A DNA stretch of 64,000 nucleotides. It comes from Nautilus pompilius (lineage: Eukaryota; Mollusca; Cephalopoda; Nautilida; Nautilidae). The position numbers were made by a program, and so were the translations under genes. Position 1 is the stretch's first letter; each line of letters begins with the position of its first letter. The notes under the pieces are model-generated. The model did no database searches. It was not told the origin of the DNA and was given only the letters and a program-made list of their open reading frames with translations. The DNA lies in assembly GCA_018389105.1 (NCBI GenBank), contig JACATO010001179.1:31895-95894 (forward strand). Reading direction: 5' to 3'. Shown piece by piece: positions 24,253-35,090 of the stretch.

Positions 24253-24369
24253 TTAATTAGCAATTACTGGTGCTGTACAACAAACTTCTGTAACAAGTAG
24301 CCTCAGTGGTCGCCCCTTGTATTACTGCGGTAAGAGTCTCTCACAAAACATTTATGTGCAACTACAAAA

Positions 24370-24480
24370 ATGTCTGTGGTGGGTTCAGCATCAGTCATGC
24401 GCGCCACAGTGGCATCGAGGACCAACCACGTTCAGGCCGCCTAGTCCGAATACCTGACAATGGAATGGTTCGAACACACA
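24370..24480 (+). pseudogene. Mariner-like HTH fragment
   Basis: Within a 74-codon open frame, the residues RHSGIEDQPRSGRLV match the region of mariner transposases that links the two helix-turn-helix motifs (typically S-x-EDxPRSGRP). Upstream GGFSISHA is a plausible continuation. No catalytic block follows, so this is a short fossil. Confidence 0.45.
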
Positions 24481-26468
24481 TTTGTTTTTTGCTCTGCTGT
24501 TTCCGTCATGTGTTCTATTTTGCTTTCTAATTAAATCACGAGGTTCTTCCCTCTTGACTATCGCTTCTCTCTCCGTAATCAATAAGGATCTTATAACTTT
24601 CAGTGCCAGTAAATCTCCAAGTGGCGGTTTTTAATTTTTTACTGAAACATGCAAAGAAGTGAGAGATTTACCTGATGCAGGTGTTGACCAGATACTCGTC
24701 GAGCACAATCAGCTAGATTGCATCGCGACTTCTATTCGAAAGCAATTCGTTATTCTGAGCTGCCGCCCGCTGCACTTTCAGACCACACGATTCTATTTCG
24801 CGGTCGCCCTGAGGTCCCTAGCAAACAAAACAGAGAAGGGATAAGTTTCGACGGCAGCCGGTGACTTCCGGTGATCTGTCACTGTGATTATTCGCCCACT
24901 AGCTACGAGGATGAATGGTAAACCTTCGCTCGAAGTTTTATTTCCCGTTGGCAATCGGACCCCCCCACTCTCCTCGGTTAGCCACCCGAAAAGTAACCGT
25001 TCTCAAGTTTTCCGTTCCTTTGAAGGTTTCAAAACTGTCATATTTTATTTCGTAGCCGTCAGGGATGGGGGTGGAGGACAAAAGATGCTCGGATCCTGAT
25101 CAGTCGCCGGTGCAGCTTCGAAGAGAAGTTCCAACGGTGCACGACTCACGACCTCTGACGATTCAAAACGGCTCCATAAGCCTCTTCGCGAGGCAGCCAG
25201 GGATTAACCAGCCAACAAAACTTCGTGATCAATGCATTAATTCGGAACGGGGAATCTTCGAATAGTCCGGGTACGGCTTGATTTCCAGACACCGACAGTC
25301 ATCATGACCGGCTTGATGGAAATAGGAAAACAATGCATGGCAACCAGGAACGGGACGCACCGCTATGGCTCAGTTTTTGAAAGCGTAAATTACCCTTAAT
25401 CTTGCTATAGAATGAACAAATATCTGTCACCGTAGACACTAGGCCGCGCCAGGTCACCCGCACTGAGTCGGGGAGAGGCGAACGGATGGGTTTGCAAACA
25501 CGAGTTTCGTGCCAGCTATATAGGCTGTGGAAACCGAGAGGACCGCGAATCTACATTGACTGTGTGCAATGTTACTTGGAGAAGCTCTCCTGTGTCCATC
25601 TTCACCAGCATCTGCCGACTGGGTGCGGAGCCCAAACGGACATTTCATAGTTATGTCCAGGGAGATGCAACCCCATCGGATTGGAGGTGGGAATCTTTGT
25701 TCTAGCTAGATACACCGACAAAAGAAATTTTGTCTTAGGTGATGAGTTTTTGCGGTGATGCTGGAAAGATATGTATATATTAAATATTTAAAGCAGTGTG
25801 TGTGTGGTCAATTTTTGGTCTCTCTCTCTGCGTTGGCTGCTGTCAACTGTTTGCCATAAATATGCTATTTCAAAAGTTTACTGGATCACAGACTAAGAAT
25901 AAGACTTCATATTTACCCGTCTTACTGTCGTACCACTGTTTTGTTAGAACGTTTTAACTTACTGCCGCGATCGACATTCATCCTGCGACATTTAGCAATT
26001 GACTCTTGTGTACCACGTTATCGAAAAAAGACATAACAGTTCTCCGATTGCGCCTTACCGCAGAATGACCAATAACTGTACCCACCGGAATGCTTACTTA
26101 AAACAACAACAACAACAATAATAATAATGCTACTACAGTAAACACCCTGTTATCGAACGTCATGATAACCGACTTTTACAATACAAGCCAAGATCGATCT
26201 ATTTAATCAATCTACTAATCTTTATAGTTCGTGAGTCGGTCACCAGGGGAGCTGTATCCTCTGTCTGTGAATGCTCAGATCGCTTCGTGTCAGACGGTTA
26301 GCATCCTTTGCACTGCTTGCTTGCTGATCGTAAATAATTCTTCCTTACTAATGATTTTTATCAATGGCAGTAACTGTAATCTTGCAGTACTGATAGTAGT
26401 TCAGCCAGTGTTTCGGAAAGTAGTCAAAAAGAAAGGAAAGTGCGTAGTTCTTAGTAATGAACAAAACT
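24481..26468. other. Non-coding stretch, no gene recognised
   Basis: Mixed-composition unique DNA with short CAA/AAT runs at about 26103-26127. There is no domain-bearing frame, RNA gene or transposon end. Confidence 0.5.
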
Positions 26469-26487
26469 AGAGAGAGGAGAGAGATAG

Positions 26488-26562
<75 letters not shown>

Positions 26563-26642
26563 GCGAGATGGATGGATGGAGAGAGAGGAGAGAGAGCGAG
26601 AGAGATGGATCGAGAGGGGAGAGAGGAGGCAGAGGGAGAGAA
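26469..26642. repeat. GA microsatellite without TGACGTCA
   Basis: Pure GA run (about 26490-26548) flanked by GA-rich DNA with GATGGATGGA interruptions. The open frames here are artefacts (Arg-Glu or Ser-Leu repeats). Confidence 0.95.
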
Positions 26643-29600
26643 CAAGAAGGCAGCTGAATAAAAACAGCCCATCCATGTATCCGACTTCTTTGAATATCAG
26701 ACTATCTCTAGGTTCGAAGTTTATAATAATAATTTAAAAATATAATAATAATAATAGTTTTTTTGATAAGTGGGATGCTCATTTGACAGAGGAAGATTTC
26801 TGACGGACATTATCTATAAAGACGGGTAGAGCAGTCTTTGGAAAACTAGAGAAACAATTTACGTTGGCATCATTTGTTTTGGTTTGATGAATAATTAAAT
26901 GTTCTGTTCACCCTTTGTAGTTAAATCGGCTTCCTCTTTTATTGGTTTGTAACTAGAACAGACACTAAATACACCACCACCTGTAGTTCTGTGCTGAAGA
27001 TCACCGATTTGTTAACTCTACGTGGCAAGTTTGAGATGTGCTATATATATATGCAACCATCAAACATCCAAATTAACATGGACAGAAGATTCTGCTGAAA
27101 ACGGCGGTAACCAGCATCGAGAAAGGTTGGCAGACTTGAGCGCTTCCGGGGAAAACGCATTTCCGGGATCCTTGGCCGTTTTTTGGTGGCTTCCTGTAGA
27201 AATTGCTAATTGGATAATTTATCAGAAGAGCAGGAGGCTCCAGGGAGGATGACTTGTGCAAGCCTTTTACACGCGTTGGTGGCAAATTCTCGAACGATTG
27301 TTGGCTTCGTTTCTATTCCAAGGATCTAGCGCCTGCAACCACGAAGTCCCACCATGCTGGTTACTTAGCTAGACCCTGAAGACGACTACTGCTCAAAGAA
27401 AGGTCAGCTGAAATGTTCGTTAGTTCCTCTATCCTTTTTTTTTCTTTCTTACGGTTCATGTTATCTGACCATTCGGCGGTGTCGAAGACAATTGTTTGTT
27501 GCTGTTGTTATCCATTGGAACATCCACAGATGTTTGTTTCTCGGATGACTGCATTGAAATTACCTGTAAAATCGTGGAGATTCCACGAGTCTTTGTTTGA
27601 TGATGCAACAGTGGCAGACGCAAGTAGGTCTTTCTTTTTTTTTCTTCTCGGCCTCACCTAGGTAACTGTCTTCTCTTAATCCCAATTCTTCGTCTCTCAT
27701 CTCTGCTTAAAGAGCGGCATTGGCAGATTTTGAAACGGTATGGGTTGGTCAAGTGTGATTATTTCCTCCCGCATCTTTTAAATTCGTTACCATTTGTTGT
27801 TTTGTCCTCTCTTTCTTTCCTTTTTCCTGACCAAAAATCCTCAACCGCGTCCCCCCCCGACGGAGAACGACTCCACAATACAAGGAAATCGCTAATCGAT
27901 TTCCAGCAGGTGCTTCTGTTTCTTCCCACAGCCCCATCAGCCGGCATTCTCTACGAACAAAGTATCCAGTCACTTTCGACAAGTGTGCGTACGTGCTTAT
28001 AATCAAGAAAATGGCGAAAAACGAGGCAGCGATCCGAAACATCTCCTGCTTCCTTTTCGCTAGAGAATCTCACAGCGCTGTGGTTAGCGTACAAGTGGCC
28101 CGACACTTAACCTCGCCGCCCGTCCATCGGTAATCGAAAGTCACCGGTGAATTCACACTAACTGACAAAAATTGTCGCATAACTAGTTATAGTTTTTTAA
28201 AAAAAAATTTTTTTTTTTTGTATAAGCGAAGTGAGTCTTTAGACTTTTTCTCTTTCTTTTTCGCTCCTGATTTTATTATCTATATATAATTCTTCTGTCG
28301 GAATAATATTATCTATCCGAAACAATACAGTGCAGTTACTTATCTCTACCGCTTTGATGCTGTATAACTGCATTTATACGAGAAATCTCTACGGCAGAGA
28401 TATTAATGGGGTTCATTGTGTCAGAGCTCCGTCTTCATTTGGCACCACACGCGCTATGTGCGCTCTTTACAAGACGCCGCGGTATATTTGGCGACCGGTG
28501 TACACAATCGAATTAACCGGATGAGAGGCAACGAAAAACTCTCTTATTCACAATCGCCAGCTTTTATTTATTTATTATTTTTAGTGCAATTACCGCTTTT
28601 AAATGGAACTCAGCCAGCAAACTTCAGCAAGAAAACTAACCGAAAGCCACACTATGGTTTACTATAAATCTGTTGTTTCTTTTCGTAATTTTCACATATT
28701 GATGTATTTTATAAATACCTTTAAAAAAAAACAACAAACTGAAAAGAAATGGGGGGAATAACAAGCAGAACAACATATCTAGAACCTGTAAATATCAGTT
28801 TTTCAGGCCGGCAACTGTAATAATTTACCTTAATGGACCTCTATTCTATAATTCGCATTTAGACTTTCTTTTCTGCCTCTGGCAAAAATTTAAATATATA
28901 GATAGAATAATAGCAAAATGCAATCGTAAAAATTCTTTTTGATACATACAGCATACAAATTTGGTTGAGTATCGGTGGTGGCTATTAACAGTACATTGTG
29001 GTTATTAATTTAAATCTTACGTCCCAGACTACTTTTTTTATTTAAAATCATGGTAAAATAAATAATACACGGGAATTAAGTTGGCAGGTTTCGTGCGAAA
29101 ATATTAAAATTTGCATTTTACATTTAGCATTTTCCGGTAATCCTGTATCGTTTTTTCTTTAGTGGATTGTGATCTCTTCCCCAGTAATAGAAATTAGAAA
29201 GTTTTTATTATCAATTAACTTGGCGACTATGGTCAAAAGTTTCTTTAAATCTATTTCCATAAAATGCCAGTGTGATTCATTAAGTGGACTGACACGTGTT
29301 CGGCGTTAGCAATTTGATCAGTCATCTGCGCAACAGATCAGAGTCTAATTCTGAAAATATTTTATCAGCTACGAACAGCGGATTTGTCGCATAATTTTAA
29401 AACCAGTGCTTATTTAATACAGTTGTCGCGTGCATAGTCAGCTGTGAGAGGAGATTTCACGCACGATCATTGGACAGACAGACTCTGATGCTGCATTTGA
29501 GAGTATCTGATAAGCAATTGGACAGATTTCGACTTGTTTTCATCACTAATGTTGTGGGTTAGGGTTTTTAACGTTAATCCAACCATTTCCGTTTAAGGAA

Positions 29601-31953
29601 ATATCTTTGTAGATTAGAAACGGATTACGATAAAATAGCGAAATATGAACGTAGTTGTATGATGTCTGCTTTGGTCATTAAATTGAAATAATTAGTACAC
29701 TTATACAGAGAAAAGGCATTAGATATTTTCCACTAGAAATGATTGTGTTTAGCCATAGGAAACAGAAATAAAAATATTTAATATTTATTAGCCAATTAGA
29801 GTCATCATATATATATATATATATATGTGTGTTATTTATCAATCGAAGTATCTATTAAGAGGATGTTTTTATTGTTTGTGTTTTGTTGTTATTGTTGCTT
29901 TTCTTTTTGTGATCATCATACGAAAAGTCGTATATACCTGCTTTTAATAACTGCACTAAAAAAAAATAGTGAAAGTCATCTTTACACGAGATTCACTATC
30001 ATTTCTACTTAATGCTATATGGTATAGACCTGGTAAAATTGGACATTTCGCTTTTTTAAAATTATATTTTCATTAAAGATGAGTTTTGCTTATCGCAGAC
30101 ATTAGCGATTGCACGTCGGTGTCCACATTCTATTTTTTAAAAAAAAATATGTCTTTCGAAAATGTAGCCTAATGTGCCACAGATATTTCCAGTACTGAGT
30201 GCAGGTTGGCACCAAGAAGAGCACATACAGTATGTCCGAGTTCTGTGAGAAAACAAGCTGTATATTTAGCGTGAACCATACTTGATGTATTACTCTGTTG
30301 TCAGGGTAATACAATAATAACGATTAACGCAAGTTGTCTGTTTTCCTTTTTTCCCCCACTCTGAAGGATGACTTGCGCTCCTTTAAAACTTATTTTATCT
30401 GATAAAACTGGCTAGAACATTTCATTTTGTAATGGAATTTGTGCGTGGCAAAATAGAGTTTTCTGTAAATGGATGACAGCATGAAGTATGTTGAATGAAT
30501 TAGGAGAATGAAGAGAAACGAGAGCAGGGAATTATTTGTCTGGAAGCGGCGAGAGATGAAATATTTCTGCGTGAAGATATAAAGTTAATGAAAAAATACC
30601 TTCTACATGAAATGCAAAAGTAAGTATCACCCTATTAAGGTGGATACGACAGATTCTATTAACAAGATTATGAATGGGAGATAATTAAATCATTAAAGAC
30701 GAGTATAAAACCTCTTTCTTTCAAAACCACTACTAATAGATAAATTATATATATATATATATCAGTGTAACCCTAAAAAATAATTTACAGTTGGGTCTAA
30801 AATTACTGGAACAGATCTAAATTTCTCACATTTTTTTTAATTCCCTGAATTACAGCGAGATTTGGAGTCTATGAGTGGTTTGGACTGACAGATTCCAAGA
30901 GTCTGAGAGAGAAAAGAAACTCAACGTTTAAACAAATTTTTAGAATCATTCTAAAGAAATTATTCATATTGAATAGTGCGGGAAATAAGAATAATAATAA
31001 ACAAAGTTTGATTTTATATACAGTAAGATATCAAATAGAATCTCGTTACTGATTAATGAAAAGCGGAACTGGGAGTAAGAAAATACAATTCTTAATAATG
31101 TTTTAATTTAAAATGATAACCGAGCAGCAACAAAAAATAACCTAGTAGAACAATATTATTAACAAAACTGTCTGAGATCGGGTTATTTTCCTTCCTTTTT
31201 AAACTTAAATTTTAAAATAATCGCCACGGCATAGGTAACTCCAAGCCAAATTTGCAGACATTTGAGATTCTCTATTGTAAGAATGGCGAGATTGCGTATA
31301 CTCAGGTGGGTTCACTCTCTCTTTTTTTTCTCCTTTAAATCCACAAAGGTCGGAGCCCCCTTATTCCGTTTTTATCGCCACTTTTGGCCGAATGTTACGT
31401 AAACTTGGCCGGGCAAACTACATAAGACGAGACTAGACTGAAGTTTTCTCTCTCTTTTTTTATTAATGAAAGATAACCAACAGTCCAACGATGGCTAACG
31501 ATTTTTGTTAATCAACCGAGAGGTGCAAAATATTAATGGCGGAGTTTCGTTGCATTAGTAACGCGAACTATGACGTCATCTGAAACGTATACTTTGCAGA
31601 GAGATCGTTGCATTGTGTTTGCCAACAGAAGTCACTTATGCCGCAGTGGAAAAAGTAACTTAGTGGAAGGGTTCGGGTGAAAGTACATATCAGGATCTTA
31701 AAAGCTGTACAGCCCCTCTTTTTTGGTGGGGGGGGGGGAAGAGAGGAAAAGGAAACAATTAATTTCTCTCAATTATTTGCTGAATAAAACTGAAACAATT
31801 ATGAACCTGACATATACCAATACTATTTATGATCTGATTTGAAAGATGAAAAAGATTAAACACAAATCATTAAAACCTATAAGGAATGATTAATTGCCTA
31901 GAGATGGTCACGTGCTTTTGGAATTTTTACGTGATCAGAAAAATCGGCAGCTC
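26643..31953. other. Long non-coding stretch, no gene recognised
   Basis: AT-rich unique sequence with AT runs (about 29806-29826 and 30747-30762). At 30786-30787 a TA is followed by CAGTTGGGTCTAAAATTACT, which looks like a Tc1-type terminal repeat, but no partner end was found. No gene or RNA was recognised. Confidence 0.5.
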
Positions 31954-33186
31954 ATGACACAGACAAGCATCCTACAAGACGTCATCTTGCACGACCATGA
32001 CGCAAAATCGAACGTCCTACAACACGTCATCTTGCACGACCATGACGAAAAATCGAACGTCCTACAAGACGTCATCTTGCACGACCATGACGCAAAATCG
32101 AACGTCCTACAACACGTCATCTTGCACGACCATGACGCAAAATCGAACGTCCTACAACACGTCATCTTGCACGACCATGACGAAAAATCGAACATCCTAC
32201 AAGACGTCATCTTGCACGACCATGACGCAAAATCGTACGTCCTACAACACGTCATCTTGCACGACCTTGACGAAAAATCGAACGTCCTACAACACGTCAT
32301 CTTGCACGACCATGACGAAAAATCGAACGTCCTACAACACGTCATCTTGCACGACCATGACGAAAAATCGAACGTCCTACAAGACGTCATCTTGCACGAC
32401 CATGACGCAAAATCGAACGTCCTACAACACGTCATCTTGCACGACCATGACGAAAAATCGAACGTCCTACAAGACGTCATCTTGCACGACCATGACGAAA
32501 AATCGAACATCCTACAAGACGTCATCTTGCACGACCATGACGAAAAATCGAACGTCCTACAACACGTCATCTTGCACGACCATGACGAAAAATCGAACGT
32601 CCTACAACACGTCATCTTGCACGACCATGACGCAAAATCGTACGTCCTACAACACGTCATCTTGCACGACCTTGACGAAAAATCGAACGTCCTACAACAC
32701 GTCATCTTGCACGACCATGACGCAAAATCGAACGTCCTACAACACGTCATCTTGCACGACCATGACGAAAAATCGAACGTCCTACAAGACGTCATCTTGC
32801 ACGACCATGACGAAAAATCGAACATCCTACAAGACGTCATCTTGCACGACCATGACGAAAAATCGAACGTCCTACAACACGTCATCTTGCACGACCATGA
32901 CGAAAAATCGATCGTCCTACAACACGTCATCTTGCACGACCATGACGCAAAATCGAACATCCTACAACACGTCATCTTGCACGACCATGACGAAAAATCG
33001 AACATCCTACAAGACGTCATCTTGCACGACCATGACGCAAAATCGAACGTCCTACAAGACGTCATCTTGCACGACCATGACGAAAAATCGAACATCCTAC
33101 AAGACGTCATCTTGCACGACCATGATGAAAAATCGAACGTCCTACTATACGCCATCTTGCAAGAGCATGAAGCACGAGTGACATAA
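31954..33186 (+). repeat. 45-bp satellite, about 27 copies, open in three frames
   Basis: Unit of 45 bases containing ACGTCATCTTGCACGACCAT, then GACG(A/C)AAAATCGAACGTCCTAC. An ATG at 31954 opens a 410-codon frame to the TAA at 33184-33186, made of 15-residue units (LQ[HD]VILHDHD[EA]KSNV). A second plus frame (Ser/Thr-rich TMTKNRTSYNTSSCT) and a minus frame (Ser/Cys-rich FDFSSWSCKMTCCRT) stay open throughout. Variation is mostly at a few positions (CAC/GAC, GAA/GCA, GTC/ATC). A satellite is the likeliest nature, because openness follows from a stop-free unit that is a multiple of three. A repetitive protein cannot be excluded without transcripts. Confidence 0.92.
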
Positions 33187-34140
33187 AGCAATCACTTGTC
33201 TGACTGTGCTGTGCACAACCATGACGTTCACAGAGTTGTTTACGTGGAGGGATATTGTGTTGTCCTTACACTTTGAGAAGTGTTAAAAGTTTAAATTTCT
33301 GTAAGGTCTCAGGGGAAAGATTTAGGTGAATCGTTAGTGTTATTTTCTTTTTTAGATATGAAGAAATTCAACAGAAGAATGGCAATCTCTCCGTTCAGCC
33401 AACCCTAAACATGCACATTTTACAATTTTACTTTATATTCTGTCCTTCGCGTTAGTTTGATTAAAACAGCACGATGGAGAAATGAATTGCTATTTTTTTT
33501 TTAACAACGAATTCTCCAAACAATTTTCAGAAATTAATCTCTGCTTGCTGCATAGGACAGCCGCTAGAAACAGAGTGACTTCTCGGGTGTCCTTATTTTT
33601 AGATTATAATTAAAGATGTAGACAGCGCGGCGTGTCGAAGGATCATTAAAATAACTAATCATCACCTCACTTCTGATAACGTATTATACCGATCGTTACG
33701 GTGCTGGAGTTTCTGAATTTTATTTCATGATTTGTTCAGAATAGCATCAATTCTTCTTTTTTTACCCCACATTTACAATGTTTGCCTTTTGTTGTTACTT
33801 TTGAGGTTTTGCGAAAAAAGTTGTGCGTTATAGGAAATTCAACATGAAATTTCATTTTATAGATTGTCGGGGGTAAATGAGGAAAACCTTTTGTTTTTGA
33901 AAAAAATAAATACGAAAATTGTCCTTTTTTAAAGCTAAAATATGTAGTAATGCGTCTTCAGGTTATACAAGGGGTTCGTAAAAAGGTTTTAATGACACGA
34001 ACATTTCGGATCTGTATTTTTCTCTATTAGATAACTTTTTTGTTGCCTTCAGTCGTAAACTGGTGAGAAGACTGCGTTGGCCGTATGGACGGACAGTATT
34101 TCAAATCAGCTCTTGCTGTGCTAAATACGTTTTTTCTTCC
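33187..34140. other. Non-coding stretch, no gene recognised
   Basis: AT-rich flank of the 45-bp satellite. ACAACCATGACGTTCAC at about 33217-33233 may be a decayed edge unit. Nothing else was recognised. Confidence 0.5.
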
Positions 34141-34145
34141 GGTAC

Positions 34146-34209
34146 CGTAATACCTCACTTATAACGACACCTCGCCTATAACGACATGTCGTTATAGGTG
34201 AGGAAATAC
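34146..34209. mobile_element. Palindromic pogo/Tigger-like terminal repeats
   Basis: CCTCGCCTATAACGACA (from 34170) meets TGTCGTTATAGGTGAGG head to head, giving a 32-base palindrome (34171-34202) with one mismatched pair. A further direct copy, CCTCACTTATAACGACA, lies just upstream (from 34153). The sequence resembles terminal repeats of pogo-type elements (TACCTCACTTATAACGAC-like). It looks like a collapsed MITE or a pair of ends without an interior. Confidence 0.45.
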
Positions 34210-34892
34210 GATACATGAATAAGTCGAGGAGGCGGACTACATCATAGAATCAAATACACTGTCCTAGATGTTTGCCATGCAAATGGATAAATCTGCACAA
34301 ATCTAGTTTTTTTTTTTTTTAAATAGGGGATAAACTCGAGAATACCCCCACCGCCTTGTCCGTAGATTTAATTTTTAAAAAGCTACGTTTCGACAATCTC
34401 TTCCGGTCGTCATCGTCAGGACTTAAATCGGAATCAAATAGTTATTCCGAATTTTTGCTGTTGTTTGGCTTTGTTTACAAAAAAAATATATTTTAAAAAA
34501 TAACAAAAAGTAAAATGAATATTCATTTTTTCATCAGTTTACCAAGGAAATATATTCAAAGCTGGTAACGGGATTTTAAAAAGGGTCAAGCTTTCTGTCT
34601 GACGGGAAAATGCTTAAGAAACGTAGCAGAATCTTCTGCCCGGATCGCTTCTGAGGCAAGAAGCGAGATTAAACCAACTAATTTTATGTAGAATCTTTTC
34701 TTTTTTTTTTAAAGTTTGTTTCGTGATATAATTTTTTTCACTTAGACACATTTAAAATAAATTTTTTTTAATTATAAAATTTTTAAAAAAAAAGTTAATT
34801 TTAACAAATCTGGAAAACCCCTTGTACTCTGGCGAATTGTATTTCTCTCCGTCCGTTTGGTAAGAGGAATTTTTTCCCTCACCCATTAATGG

Positions 34893-35090
34893 AGTTCTGG
34901 AAAATCTTACCAAAGCAAAGAACTTTTAAATGATCTTAGAGGGGATATCCCTTTAGCTGTCAGGGTGGAAACAGACCGTGACGACCTGTTCCACCAAATC
35001 ACCATCAATGGCAATGTCCGCACAGGACTTGACAGATATACTGCTACCATTCGCGAATCGGATTCAGTACTACACAAATTAATCACATAA
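34893..35090 (+). other. Unidentified open segment, possible terminal exon or pseudogene
   Basis: An open phase of about 66 codons with no ATG at its start runs to TAA (35088-35090). Its composition looks like real protein (…RGDIPLAVRVETDRDDLFHQ…ITINGNVRTGLDRYTATIRE…). A pyrimidine-rich tract followed by AG (about 34870-34894) could serve as a splice acceptor. I do not recognise the family. It may be a last coding exon, a fragment of a mobile-element protein or chance. Confidence 0.25.

Noticed and set aside
23724-24260. 178-codon Asp/Ser/Thr-rich frame as a real protein
   Set aside because: No ATG precedes the 33-bp array in this phase; a second phase is equally open because the unit is 33 bases long.
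28070-28140. tRNA-like SINE head
   Set aside because: GCTGTGGTTAGCG looks A-box-like but no acceptable B-box follows.
31972-33177. CRISPR array
   Set aside because: The whole 45-base unit repeats without variable spacers and the DNA is eukaryotic; it is a satellite.
31935-33191. Minus-strand 418-codon Ser/Cys-rich frame as a cysteine-rich protein
   Set aside because: It is the antisense of the 45-bp satellite and open for the same arithmetic reason; no independent support.
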